This document shows, in pieces, positions 35,026-44,177 of a stretch of 64,000 nt of DNA. Where the stretch lies: NCBI RefSeq assembly GCF_032583975.1, contig NZ_JAWHTF010000003.1, one strand, 5' to 3'. The notes beneath the pieces were generated by a model that had not been told where the DNA came from, ran no database searches, and was given only the letters and a program-made list of their open reading frames with translations. A program made the translations under genes and the position numbers. Every line of letters starts with the position of its first letter. The stretch's first letter is position 1. The stretch comes from Gilvirhabdus luticola. GTDB taxonomy: Bacteria > Bacteroidota > Bacteroidia > Flavobacteriales > Flavobacteriaceae.

Positions 35026-37758
35026 TTATCGTTTTAATGAAAAATGATTTTTGAAGATACGGCCATCTTGTAGTTCTACAGCAAACCAATAGTCGTTATT
35101 TGGGAGTAGTTCGCCATTAAACTTCCCGTCCCAACCTTTGCTAGTTGGGCTTAATTGCTTGACCAATTTGCCATAACGATTATATATGTAGATAATGGTA
35201 TTTGGCTGAAAAATATCAGAAACACCATACACTTGCCAAGTATCATTAATACCATCGTTGTTTGGGGTGAAATATTTTGGGAAGCCAATGACTGAAACCA
35301 AATCTTGTATAATACCACAGTTGTTTTCAACATCTCTTATGTTTACCGTATATATTCCTGGTTTTACATTTTCAAAAATATTACTAGGTTGGTAGTTAGT
35401 GTATATGGTTCCATCACTGTTGAATAAAGCATAATCATATTGTCCTTCACCTGATGCTAATACAGTTATTATATTATTTTGAGAGGCGTCAATAACATTA
35501 ATGGATTCTACGGAAGCAATATTAGCAGCTTCAACAATAATTCTTTTTTCTTTAAAGCATCCATTGGCGTTCCCAACATTAACCGTATAAATTCCGGGCT
35601 CGTTTATTTGAATTGCATATGATGTCTCATCGGTTGACCAATTGTAAGTATAATTATTTGCATCTATATTTAAAATATCTGGTTTAAGAGTAATGGTTTG
35701 AGGATAATTGTTTAAGCAATAATAGGTTATCAATTCGCTTTCTACTTCCGGTAACTTTTCAACAGTTAGTTTTAATTCGCTTATGCCATAACAATTATTA
35801 GCATTTTCAGCTCGAGAAAATATTGTATCTGAATATGGAGTTTTATTAACATAAGTTGCCTCAAGTTTGCTAGTTTCTAGCAAGGCATCTTCGTAGGTTT
35901 GATAATAAGATATATCTAATCCTGATGGTAAACCATCAATTAAAGAAGCAGTTGCATCATTTAAAACAAAACGAGAAATCCCATCTTCTACACCATCATC
36001 ATCACATGCAATAAGTTCGGAATTTTGAGAGTTGGTTAAACTTACATCTAAAGTAATTTGTCCTAAACTAAAACAGCCAGTCAATTCATTTGTAACTCGC
36101 AAATAAAGTATTTCAGGATTGGAAATATTGCTATAGCTATTTGGGTTAATAGAATTCACATTATTTTCAGCATCTGAAGAATTTGTATAAAATTGTATAT
36201 TCATATCCGTAACGTCGCTAACTATGTTTTTATAGGCTTGTTTTAAATTGAAAAGAGTAAGACCATCTTCTATACCATCTTGGTCACATTGTAACAACGT
36301 GATATTATTAATAATCGGATTTTCCTGAAAGGTTACAAATGCTTGTCCTTCAATAGCACACTCTCCATTATTTGGTTCTATGAATAATTGATAATGACCA
36401 CTTTGTGTAATTATAAGATCAAAATCATTTTCTGGTAAGATATTCTGTTCAAAAGTCCACGTATATGTGGCGCCTGGTATATTTTCGCCCTTTAAAATAT
36501 ATCTGTCACCTTCACAGAGCACTAGGTTTGCTGTTTCAAATCCATTGCGAATAATGTCAATTGGAGTATTGATTGGTAATTGAACATATTGCGGCAATCC
36601 TTGAGCAGACAAATTAGGAGTTAAATTTATGCCGTTATGAACATAATTACAGGCTTCTCCTGGTTCGTTGGGATTATTAATAACTCCTAAATATGGTAAT
36701 CCTATTGCATAAGCAGTACATAAAGCTCTATAAATTTTTCCATCAGGACCAAGTTGCAAAGCTCCTCGATAAAGTTGTCTTTCATCTATTTTGTATTCAG
36801 TACTTTCAATATCTGAAGCTGTAATATCATATTGAAAAAGAGCTGCAAAGTGATTTTCCGGATTATAATCATCGTTTTCTGTCCCCGATACTTTATAATC
36901 GTTATAAGTATTTACATATAAAAATTGACTATTTTGAGAAAACTCTACCCCATAGGGTCTATCATTTGAAGAATCAACAAACAACTGTTGCTGGTTAGTA
37001 ACTATACCAGTAAATGAGTTAAAATTAAAGAGATATAGAGCATCTCTTTGTACACTTGCACTTACCATTTTTTTGCCATCAGGTGAAAACTTTAAATAGC
37101 CTCTGGCATCTGTAATTGGATTGTTAAAGGTAAATTGAGATTTTACAGATACTGGGTTCACACCAGCACTACTTACTTCAAATGCATGATAAGTGTCATA
37201 ACTATCTACAACATCTCCATTCAAAGAAGCCATAGTTACTACCCAAATAGATTTTGTAATACAATCTTTGAAAACTGCACTTAATTTTTCAGTGCTGGAA
37301 GACAGAAGGTTTATATTTTTATTAGTGACAGCGCCTAAACCTCCATCTAAAGTCATATCAACAATAGAATAATTTAACCCAAAATTTGTGTTATTCAGGT
37401 TATTATCTACTGTAAAAACATAGTAGATAGTATCATCTTCTGGCTTCGGCACTATTATGGCTGATTGCGAGCTTGATGGGTCGCCAAGTAAACCAGAACC
37501 ATTAAGCATAACATTGTGATTACTATTTCTTATAATTCTTCCGTCAGTATAGAACAATAAATTTCCATATTCATCCGAAAATGAAGTGCAACCTTCAAAT
37601 GTATGCAATTGACCATCATCAATTGAGCCAGATGTATTAAGCGCAATATCAAATTTTATTCCAGCACCGTACCCAAAATACCAATTACTAGCTTCGTTTT
37701 GAGAGAAGAGGATTGTGTTTAACAACAGTATTGCTAAAAGGCAGTATATCTTTTTCAT
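35026..37758 (-). CDS. T9SS type B surface protein, paralogue A
   Basis: A 910-residue secreted protein with signal peptide (ending LFSQ), an N-terminal beta-propeller-like domain of about 370 residues and an Ig-like segment. The propeller contains SNWYFGYGAGIKFD, FYTDGRIIRNSNHNVM, KFSPDGKKM and GALQLGPDGKIYRAL. Two copies of the ~94-residue repeat follow (LLQCDQDGIEDG, LIACDDDGVEDG), then a further Ig-like segment and the type B sorting domain (YFTPNNDGINDTWQVYG to KNHFSLKR). It is a close copy of the next gene upstream. A candidate promoter on the minus strand combines TTG at 37808-37806 with TATATTTG at 37788-37781, spacer 17 nt. Confidence 0.9.
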   Translation of the reverse strand: MKKIYCLLAILLLNTILFSQNEASNWYFGYGAGIKFDIALNTSGSIDDGQLHTFEGCTSFSDEYGNLLFYTDGRIIRNSNHNVMLNGSGLLGDPSSSQSAIIVPKPEDDTIYYVFTVDNNLNNTNFGLNYSIVDMTLDGGLGAVTNKNINLLSSSTEKLSAVFKDCITKSIWVVTMASLNGDVVDSYDTYHAFEVSSAGVNPVSVKSQFTFNNPITDARGYLKFSPDGKKMVSASVQRDALYLFNFNSFTGIVTNQQQLFVDSSNDRPYGVEFSQNSQFLYVNTYNDYKVSGTENDDYNPENHFAALFQYDITASDIESTEYKIDERQLYRGALQLGPDGKIYRALCTAYAIGLPYLGVINNPNEPGEACNYVHNGINLTPNLSAQGLPQYVQLPINTPIDIIRNGFETANLVLCEGDRYILKGENIPGATYTWTFEQNILPENDFDLIITQSGHYQLFIEPNNGECAIEGQAFVTFQENPIINNITLLQCDQDGIEDGLTLFNLKQAYKNIVSDVTDMNIQFYTNSSDAENNVNSINPNSYSNISNPEILYLRVTNELTGCFSLGQITLDVSLTNSQNSELIACDDDGVEDGISRFVLNDATASLIDGLPSGLDISYYQTYEDALLETSKLEATYVNKTPYSDTIFSRAENANNCYGISELKLTVEKLPEVESELITYYCLNNYPQTITLKPDILNIDANNYTYNWSTDETSYAIQINEPGIYTVNVGNANGCFKEKRIIVEAANIASVESINVIDASQNNIITVLASGEGQYDYALFNSDGTIYTNYQPSNIFENVKPGIYTVNIRDVENNCGIIQDLVSVIGFPKYFTPNNDGINDTWQVYGVSDIFQPNTIIYIYNRYGKLVKQLSPTSKGWDGKFNGELLPNNDYWFAVELQDGRIFKNHFSLKR

Positions 37759-37928
37759 AGCAAGCGCAGAGATATACTATCAAATATACTACAAATATTA
37801 GTATTCAATAAATTTCTAATTATTATTCAGACCCTAAAATAAAGTATAAAAATTTAACCGTTCTTTTGACTATTGTCAACAATAATGACGAAGATGCATT
37901 TTGAATATTAAAATTGAGATTTTAAAAC

Positions 37929-40670
37929 CTATCTTTTTAGTGAGAAATGATTTTTGAAGATACGACCGTCTTGTAATGTTACAGCAAACCAATAGTCATT
38001 ATTTGGAAGTGGTTCTCCATTAAAATTCCCGTCCCAACCTTTGCTAGTTGGACTCAATTGCTTGACAAGTTTTCCATAACGGTCATAAATATATATTATA
38101 GTTTTTGGTTGAAAAATATCAGAAACACCATACACTTGCCAAGTATCATTAATACCATCGTTGTTTGGTGTAAAATATTTTGGAAATCCTATTATCGAGA
38201 CCAAATCTTGGGTAATACCACAATTGTTTTCAACATCTCTTATGTTTACTGTATAAATCCCTGGTTTAATGTTTTCAAACGTATTACTTTCTTGATAATT
38301 GGCATATAAACTATTGTCACTATTATCTATTAGCGCATATTCATATTGTCCTTCACCAGAAACAAATACGCGTATAATGTTGTTTTTGGTTGCGTCTTCA
38401 ATTCTGATGGATTCTACGGTAGCAATATTAGCAGCTTCAACAATAATTCTTTTTTCTTTAAAGCATCCATTGGCGTTTCCAACATTAACCGAATAAATTC
38501 CAGGTTCATTTATTTGAATTGCATAGCTTGTTTCACCTGTAGACCAATCGTATGTATAATTATTAACGTTTGCAGTTAATATATCTGGATCGAGTGTTAT
38601 AGTTTGTGGAAAAAAATTCAAGCAATAATAATTTAAAGATTCTCTATCTACTTCTGGAAGTTTTTGCACTGTAAGTTTTAATTCGCTAATACCATAACAA
38701 TTATTTGCATTTTCAACCCGAGCATAAATTGTTTCAGAATATGGTATTCTATTAGCATAAGTTGAACCCAATTTACTAGTTTCCAGTAATGCATTTTCAT
38801 AAGTTTGATAATAAGATATATCTAATCCTGTGGGTAAACCATCAATTACAGAAATAGTTGCATCATTTAAAGTAAATCGATAAATACCATCCTCAATCCC
38901 ATCATCATCACATGCAATAAGTTCGGTATTTTTAGAGTTAGTTAAACTTACGTCTAGAGTAACTTGGCCCAAACTAAAACAACCAGTTAAAGCATTTGTA
39001 ACTCGTATATAAAGTATTTCAGGATTGGTAATGTTGCCATAGCTATTAGGATTAATAGAATTCATATTATTTTCAGCGTCTGAAGAATTTGCATAAAATT
39101 GTGTGATCATATTAGGGAGTCCACCTACTATATTTTCACCGGCTTGTTTTAAATTAAACAGAGTATGACCATCTTCTGTACCATCTTCGTCACATTGTAA
39201 AAAAGTGATATCATGAATGGTAGGATTTTCCTGAAACGCTACGAAAGCTTGCCCTTCAATTACACACTCTCCATTATTTGGCTCAATGAATAATTGATAA
39301 TGTCCACTTTCGGTTATTTCTAAATCAAAATCATTTTCTGGTAAGATATTCTGATCCACAGTCCAAGTATATATTGCACCTGGAATTTCTTCACCAGTAA
39401 GAGTATAACTTTCACCTTCACAAAGAGCAAGGCTTGCAGTTTCAGATCCATTGCGAATGATGTCAATTTGCGTATTGAATAAGGACTGAATAAATGGAGG
39501 TAATCCTTGAGCCGATGAATTTGGTGCTAAATTTATACCATTATGAGAATAATTACATGCAATTCCTGCTTCATTAGGATTGTTTATAACTCCCAAATAC
39601 GGCAAACCTTGTTCATAAGTTGCGCTTAAAGCTCTATATATTTTTCCATCAGGACCTAATTGCAAAGCTCCACGATAAAGTTGTCTTTCATCTATTTTAT
39701 ATTCTGAACTTTCAATATTTGGAGCTGTAACATCATATTGAAAAAGAGCAGCAAAGTGATTTTCTGGATTAAGAAAGTCATCACTATTTGGCCCTCCTTG
39801 TGATCTAAAATCATTATATGAGTTAACGTATAAGTACTGGCTATTTTGTGAAAATTCTACACCATATGGTCTGTCGTGAATAGAATTAACAAACAATTGC
39901 TGCTGGTTTGTAACCACGCCAGTAAATGAGTCGAAGTTATAAATATATAAAGCATCTCTTTGTACACTTGCGCTTACCATTTTTTTTCCATCTGGAGAGA
40001 GCTTCAAATAACCTCTGGCATCTGTAATTGGATCATTAAAAGTAAATTGAGATTTTACTGATACATGGTTTACACCAGCACTGCTTACCTCAAATGCATG
40101 ATAAGTATCATAACTATCTACAGCATCTCCATTAAATGAGGCCATAGTTATTACCCAAATAGATTTTGTTATACAATCTTTTAAAACTGCACTTAATTTT
40201 TCAGTACAAAGAGGAAGTAAGTTAATATTTTTATCAGTAACGGCCCCTAAACCTCCATCTAAAGTCATATCAACAATAGAATAATTTAGCCCAAAATTTG
40301 TGTTGTTCAGGTTATTATCTACTGTAAAAACATAATAAACTGTATCGTCACCAGGTTTTGGTACTATTATAGCCGATTGAGAACTTGATGCATCACCAAG
40401 TAAACCTGTACCATTGACCATAACATTATGATTACGGTTTCGTACTACTCTTCCGTCAGTATAAAACAGTAAGTTTCCTAAAGCATCCGATATTGATGTA
40501 CACCCTTCAAAGGTATGTAATTGACCGTCATCAACAGAGATAGCAGTATTTAGTGCAATATCAAATTTTATTCCTGCGCCGTACCCAAAATACCAATTAC
40601 TAGCTTCGTTTTGAGAGAAGAGGTTTGTGTTTAACAACAGTATTGCTAAAAGGCAGTATATCTTTTTCAT
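37929..40670 (-). CDS. T9SS type B surface protein, paralogue B
   Basis: A 913-residue secreted protein with the same architecture as its downstream neighbour: signal peptide, propeller-like domain, Ig-like segment, two ~94-residue repeats (LQCDEDGTEDG, IACDDDGIEDG), Ig-like segment, type B sorting domain ending KNHFSLKR. It has a short insertion in the propeller (RSQGGPNSDDFLN) relative to paralogue A. The start codon is 30 nt from the stop codon of an ABC permease on the same strand, so it may be transcribed from the exporter promoter. It is probably the older copy, because its upstream flank is continuous with the permease gene. Confidence 0.9.
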   Translation of the reverse strand: MKKIYCLLAILLLNTNLFSQNEASNWYFGYGAGIKFDIALNTAISVDDGQLHTFEGCTSISDALGNLLFYTDGRVVRNRNHNVMVNGTGLLGDASSSQSAIIVPKPGDDTVYYVFTVDNNLNNTNFGLNYSIVDMTLDGGLGAVTDKNINLLPLCTEKLSAVLKDCITKSIWVITMASFNGDAVDSYDTYHAFEVSSAGVNHVSVKSQFTFNDPITDARGYLKLSPDGKKMVSASVQRDALYIYNFDSFTGVVTNQQQLFVNSIHDRPYGVEFSQNSQYLYVNSYNDFRSQGGPNSDDFLNPENHFAALFQYDVTAPNIESSEYKIDERQLYRGALQLGPDGKIYRALSATYEQGLPYLGVINNPNEAGIACNYSHNGINLAPNSSAQGLPPFIQSLFNTQIDIIRNGSETASLALCEGESYTLTGEEIPGAIYTWTVDQNILPENDFDLEITESGHYQLFIEPNNGECVIEGQAFVAFQENPTIHDITFLQCDEDGTEDGHTLFNLKQAGENIVGGLPNMITQFYANSSDAENNMNSINPNSYGNITNPEILYIRVTNALTGCFSLGQVTLDVSLTNSKNTELIACDDDGIEDGIYRFTLNDATISVIDGLPTGLDISYYQTYENALLETSKLGSTYANRIPYSETIYARVENANNCYGISELKLTVQKLPEVDRESLNYYCLNFFPQTITLDPDILTANVNNYTYDWSTGETSYAIQINEPGIYSVNVGNANGCFKEKRIIVEAANIATVESIRIEDATKNNIIRVFVSGEGQYEYALIDNSDNSLYANYQESNTFENIKPGIYTVNIRDVENNCGITQDLVSIIGFPKYFTPNNDGINDTWQVYGVSDIFQPKTIIYIYDRYGKLVKQLSPTSKGWDGNFNGEPLPNNDYWFAVTLQDGRIFKNHFSLKR

Positions 40671-40700
40671 AGCAAGCGCAGAGATATACTACCAAATATA

Positions 40701-41525
40701 CTACAAATCTCTGTTTTTTAATAATCTATAAGATAAAAAGACAAATAAAGCTGTCCATCCTAAAACAATCGTAATCTCATACCAATGCACAGCATAATCA
40801 TAAGCTAATTCTGCTTTATCAGGGAACTTTGACATGATAACCCGTTGAAAAGGTTGATCAATAAGTTTATGCATAGATTTTAAAGGAAAGAAATTCTGAA
40901 TTTTTTCAGCAATATCTGAATTAAATTGCCAAGTAATTAACCCAAAAACAATCCACTCAACAATGAATAGTATAAATAAGAATGCCAAAGCAAAAGCTGA
41001 TCGTTTTATAAGCATTCCAAAAAATAAACATAAACTAAAAAAACCTATTAGTTTAATAAAATATGCCAACAAATATTCAGTGCCTGTAATTACAATACTG
41101 GCTTCCGTATAACTTGAATAATACATCCCAATAACTAGTGAAGCAAAACCAATCAATAAAGTAGCAACTAGAGAAAAGAAAACAATAGTGTAGAATTTTG
41201 ATAGGATAAATTCTTTTTTACTTAAACCGTCAATAAGGTTTTGTTTAATTGTTTTGTTGCTATATTCATTACCAATCATACTAACAACAACTATAGCAAA
41301 GAAAAATTTAAATTGAGCTGCAAAAAATGTGGTAATATGCCAAATTATAGGAAAATTAAAAATACCTAGCTCACCTAATTCTAAAGTAAAAAAACCGAAG
41401 AAATTTATCTTAATTGATGATAGAACCAAAACTGTAAAAGGCAAAATAAAAGAGATGAAAATTAAAACCTTACTTGCTCTATTTTCAAGCAGTTTTTGTA
41501 ATTCTAAATTTATAAGTCGTAACAT
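40701..41525 (-). CDS. ABC-2 type permease, BcrB-like
   Basis: A 274-residue membrane protein with six predicted helices (about 18-38, 62-84, 105-130, 148-170, 176-200, 247-268) and the amphipathic coupling segment NEYSNKTIKQNLIDGLSK seen in BcrB/NosY-like ABC-2 permeases. It starts 19 nt after the ATPase gene and its stop codon lies inside the 38-bp stretch shared with the duplicated T9SS gene. The transported substrate is unknown; families of this type export peptides, antibiotics or copper-chaperone products. Confidence 0.88.
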   Translation of the reverse strand: MLRLINLELQKLLENRASKVLIFISFILPFTVLVLSSIKINFFGFFTLELGELGIFNFPIIWHITTFFAAQFKFFFAIVVVSMIGNEYSNKTIKQNLIDGLSKKEFILSKFYTIVFFSLVATLLIGFASLVIGMYYSSYTEASIVITGTEYLLAYFIKLIGFFSLCLFFGMLIKRSAFALAFLFILFIVEWIVFGLITWQFNSDIAEKIQNFFPLKSMHKLIDQPFQRVIMSKFPDKAELAYDYAVHWYEITIVLGWTALFVFLSYRLLKNRDL

Positions 41526-41544
41526 TGAATTCTTTCTTGGATGA

Positions 41545-42441
41545 TTAATTATTGTCAGTAAGTTTTAAAAATTGATCTTCGAGGCTTTCTTTTCGTTTTA
41601 CCAAATGCGATAAAACAATACCGCTTTCAAATAATAACTTGTTAAATTCTGAAGCTTCTAACGGTTCATTTAAAAAAGCAGTGATTAATCCATTTTCCTC
41701 TTTGATGATTCCAAATGTGGAATCATTTTCAAGTTGCCTAATCAGTCTTTTGTTATCTTCACATTTCAATTCAAAAAAACCATGACTGGAAATCATTTCA
41801 TCAACTCTTCCAGAATACAGTCGTTCACCTTTTCTTAAAACCACAACATGAGAACATACTTTTTCAACTTCATCCAATAGGTGGGAAGCCAATAAAATTG
41901 TAGTGCCTTCACTAGCAATTTTTTTTATAATTCCCCTTATTTGATGTATGCCTTGAGGATCAAGTCCATTGGTTGGTTCATCAAGAATTAAAATTTCTGG
42001 GTCATTAAGCAAAGCCGAAGCAATAGCTAAACGCTGTTTCATACCCAAAGAATAAGTTTTGAATTTGTGGTCTTTTCTATCTAGTAATCCAACTATATCA
42101 AGCTTTTCATCAATGTTTTTATAATCTACACCTTTAATTTTACATACCAATTTAAGGTTCTGATATGCTGTCATGTAGGGATAAAAATTAGGTCTCTCTA
42201 TAATAGCACCAACTCTTTTTAAAGCATCATGAGTTGAAACTGTACCATCAAACCACTTAAAGTCACCAGCAGTTTTGTTTACTACATTTAACACAATACC
42301 CAAAGTTGTGGATTTACCACTTCCATTAGGTCCTAAAATGCCATAAACATTTCCTTTATTAATTGTAAAGGTTAAATCTTTTACAGCAGTTAAATAACCA
42401 AATTTTTTTGTAAGATTACTAATTGTTAAAATTGGCTCCAA
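41545..42441 (-). CDS. ABC transporter ATP-binding protein, BcrA-like
   Basis: A 298-residue ABC ATPase. Walker A GPNGSGKST is at about 37-45, the signature YSLGMKQR at about 138-145, Walker B EILILDEPTNGLDP at about 157-170 and the switch His in LASHLLDEV. The C-terminal ~80 residues form a DUF4162-like extension. It pairs with the permease gene 19 nt downstream. The start is a TTG at 42441; no ATG lies nearby. It is not GldA: the sequence is closer to the BcrA exporter group. Divergent from the unknown protein at 42557. Confidence 0.9.
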   Translation of the reverse strand: MEPILTISNLTKKFGYLTAVKDLTFTINKGNVYGILGPNGSGKSTTLGIVLNVVNKTAGDFKWFDGTVSTHDALKRVGAIIERPNFYPYMTAYQNLKLVCKIKGVDYKNIDEKLDIVGLLDRKDHKFKTYSLGMKQRLAIASALLNDPEILILDEPTNGLDPQGIHQIRGIIKKIASEGTTILLASHLLDEVEKVCSHVVVLRKGERLYSGRVDEMISSHGFFELKCEDNKRLIRQLENDSTFGIIKEENGLITAFLNEPLEASEFNKLLFESGIVLSHLVKRKESLEDQFLKLTDNN

Positions 42442-42556
42442 GGCGAGTATATTTTTTGATGGTTATAATCGTAAGACGACAAACCTTTTAAGTTGTTACA
42501 TTGGTTTACAATAACTTTGATAAATTATCTTACTTTTGAATTGTAGATATCACCAT

Positions 42557-43615
42557 ATGAAAGATTTAAAAATATCAAAAAAGAAACCTTCATTTCCAGT
42601 TAGCCATAAACTTAATGAGTATTTAAAGGAATACAAAAGAGACATAAAGATTCCTATTTTTTATGATGATTTGCTACGTTTTCAAGGTTCTGTTGTGGTG
42701 TATGATAAGAATGATGAAGATACACTTTGGATTCGTGTTTACTATAATGATTTTGAAAGAGAAAGCATAGATTTAAGCTTAAAAAAAGTCTATACCACTT
42801 TACATTCTGATGGTAATGAAAAGACAATCCCTTTTTTAAGTGTAGATGCTATTGATTATTGCACGTTTGGAAACTCAAAACCTTTTAGAGTTAAGATAAG
42901 GAACATTCTTAATGACAATTATACTTATTTTTATGTTAAGAAAGCAGATGCTTCGCGAATATATGGTTTAGAACTGGAGCATATGCTGTCACCATATAAT
43001 CTTAACTTTCTGGTGTATAAAGACACTTTAATTGAAGAACATATTGCAGGAATTCCTGGCGATGAATTTATCAAGAATTTTTTACCAAAGTGTAACTCTT
43101 CAGAAAAATCTCAAATAGCAAAGGAATTTGTAAAATTCAACGAACGCTGTATGATTAGGTTACTTGGTGATATGCGTTCTTACAATTATGTGATTGTTCC
43201 TACCCATGATTTTGACCATGTAGTATATAAGATAAGAGCTATAGATTTTGATCAGCAAAGTTACGAGGGAAAATTTAATATTTACAGGCCACAGTTTTTT
43301 AAAGAAAATATCAAAATGGTAGAATTGGTATCTGAAAGGTTTGAAAAATTTTCTGTAGACCAATATAAAGTTGAAGAACGCTCTATTGTGGCCAAACGTC
43401 TAATTAGTTACCACGACAGAATGGGTGAACTATTGGATTGTATGGTAAATGATACCATTTCTATAAAAGACCACGTTGATCTATTAAAATCTGTAATTTA
43501 TGATTACACGCTTGATTTAAAGTTTAAGCGTAGTAAAAATATGGGCGAAATTGTAAAGAATGCTTTGGATTTTGTGAAGCGTAATTATGAAACGGTAAAC
43601 CCTAATTTACCTTAA
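42557..43615 (+). CDS. Conserved-looking protein with kinase-like motifs, unknown
   Basis: A 352-residue soluble protein with no signal peptide or membrane helix. The N-terminal half (about 1-165) is beta-rich. The C-terminal half contains RLLGDMRSYNYVIV followed about 25 residues later by IRAIDFDQQSYEG, an order and spacing that recall the catalytic loop and metal-binding DFD of aminoglycoside-kinase-like or lipid-kinase-like folds. A phosphate-binding glycine loop is not obvious. The start at 42557 is supported by a -7 box TACTTTTG at 42532-42539 that overlaps the alternative start. I do not recognise a named family; the kinase reading is inference. Confidence 0.75.
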   Translation: MKDLKISKKKPSFPVSHKLNEYLKEYKRDIKIPIFYDDLLRFQGSVVVYDKNDEDTLWIRVYYNDFERESIDLSLKKVYTTLHSDGNEKTIPFLSVDAIDYCTFGNSKPFRVKIRNILNDNYTYFYVKKADASRIYGLELEHMLSPYNLNFLVYKDTLIEEHIAGIPGDEFIKNFLPKCNSSEKSQIAKEFVKFNERCMIRLLGDMRSYNYVIVPTHDFDHVVYKIRAIDFDQQSYEGKFNIYRPQFFKENIKMVELVSERFEKFSVDQYKVEERSIVAKRLISYHDRMGELLDCMVNDTISIKDHVDLLKSVIYDYTLDLKFKRSKNMGEIVKNALDFVKRNYETVNPNLP

Positions 43616-43622
43616 AAAAAGC

Positions 43623-44144
43623 TCAATTCCAATGCTCATCAAAATCTAGATTATCATAGTCCTCAAGATCTAACCCATCTTCAAATTCTTCATCTTCATT
43701 AAAATCTTCAGCTTGAAAATCTTTTTCTGGAGCTGTATCTGGAACTTGTCCATGCACAAACATTAGATTTGGATAATCCACGCCTTCTACAGAATCTACA
43801 ATTTCAGCAAGTTCTACGTAAAATGTCCACATATTAAAAAAATCGTAGACATAAATTAATTTGGTTTGCGCTTCATGTACAATGTCTTTAATAATAGTTT
43901 CGTTCATAAGTTTTACATTATTACTACTATCACTAACATCAAACAACGAGATCTCTTCTCCTTGATTCCAAGTATCATCACTAACATAAAATGAAGCCAT
44001 CTCTGCTCCATCAAAACCAAAAGATTGATTTATGATGTTATGTAAATCTTCGAAAGTATTTGTTTCAAAAATTTCTAAATCTCTAAAAACATCATCGTCC
44101 GAATCGTTATCAAGGATGACCCTAAATCTATAAACCATATTCAT
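43623..44144 (-). CDS. pRiA4b ORF-3-like domain protein
   Basis: A 173-residue soluble protein with the plasmid pRiA4b ORF-3-like domain (VYRFRVILDNDSDDDVFRDLEI, FEDLHNIINQSFGFD, HFYV-type strand, and LIYVYDFFNMWTFYVEL). The family is common in chromosomes despite its name and has no established function. The C-terminal 35 residues are almost entirely acidic (DFNEDEEFEDGLDLEDYDNL), an unusual tail. The start may be the ATG at 44144 or a second in-frame ATG at 44138. It is convergent with the kinase-like gene, separated by 7 nt. Confidence 0.85.
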   Translation of the reverse strand: MNMVYRFRVILDNDSDDDVFRDLEIFETNTFEDLHNIINQSFGFDGAEMASFYVSDDTWNQGEEISLFDVSDSSNNVKLMNETIIKDIVHEAQTKLIYVYDFFNMWTFYVELAEIVDSVEGVDYPNLMFVHGQVPDTAPEKDFQAEDFNEDEEFEDGLDLEDYDNLDFDEHWN

Positions 44145-44177
44145 TTATAATTTGACTACAAAGGTAGTTTTTTTACC

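Larger units (their letters stand above)
35026..40708 (-). repeat. Tandem gene duplication with copied 5' flank
   Basis: The genes at 35026-37758 and 37929-40670 are collinear along their whole length and differ only by scattered substitutions and a few short insertions. The copied unit also includes 38 bp upstream of each start codon (37759-37796 and 40671-40708), identical apart from one base. In the 40.7-kb copy those 38 bp run into the last codons and stop codon of the ABC permease. Similarity ends at the stop codons on the other side. Confidence 0.9.

Noticed and set aside
37759..40708. Insertion sequence or transposon causing the duplication
   Set aside because: No transposase, inverted terminal repeats or target-site duplication is visible at either junction. 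The shared flank is better explained by unequal recombination.
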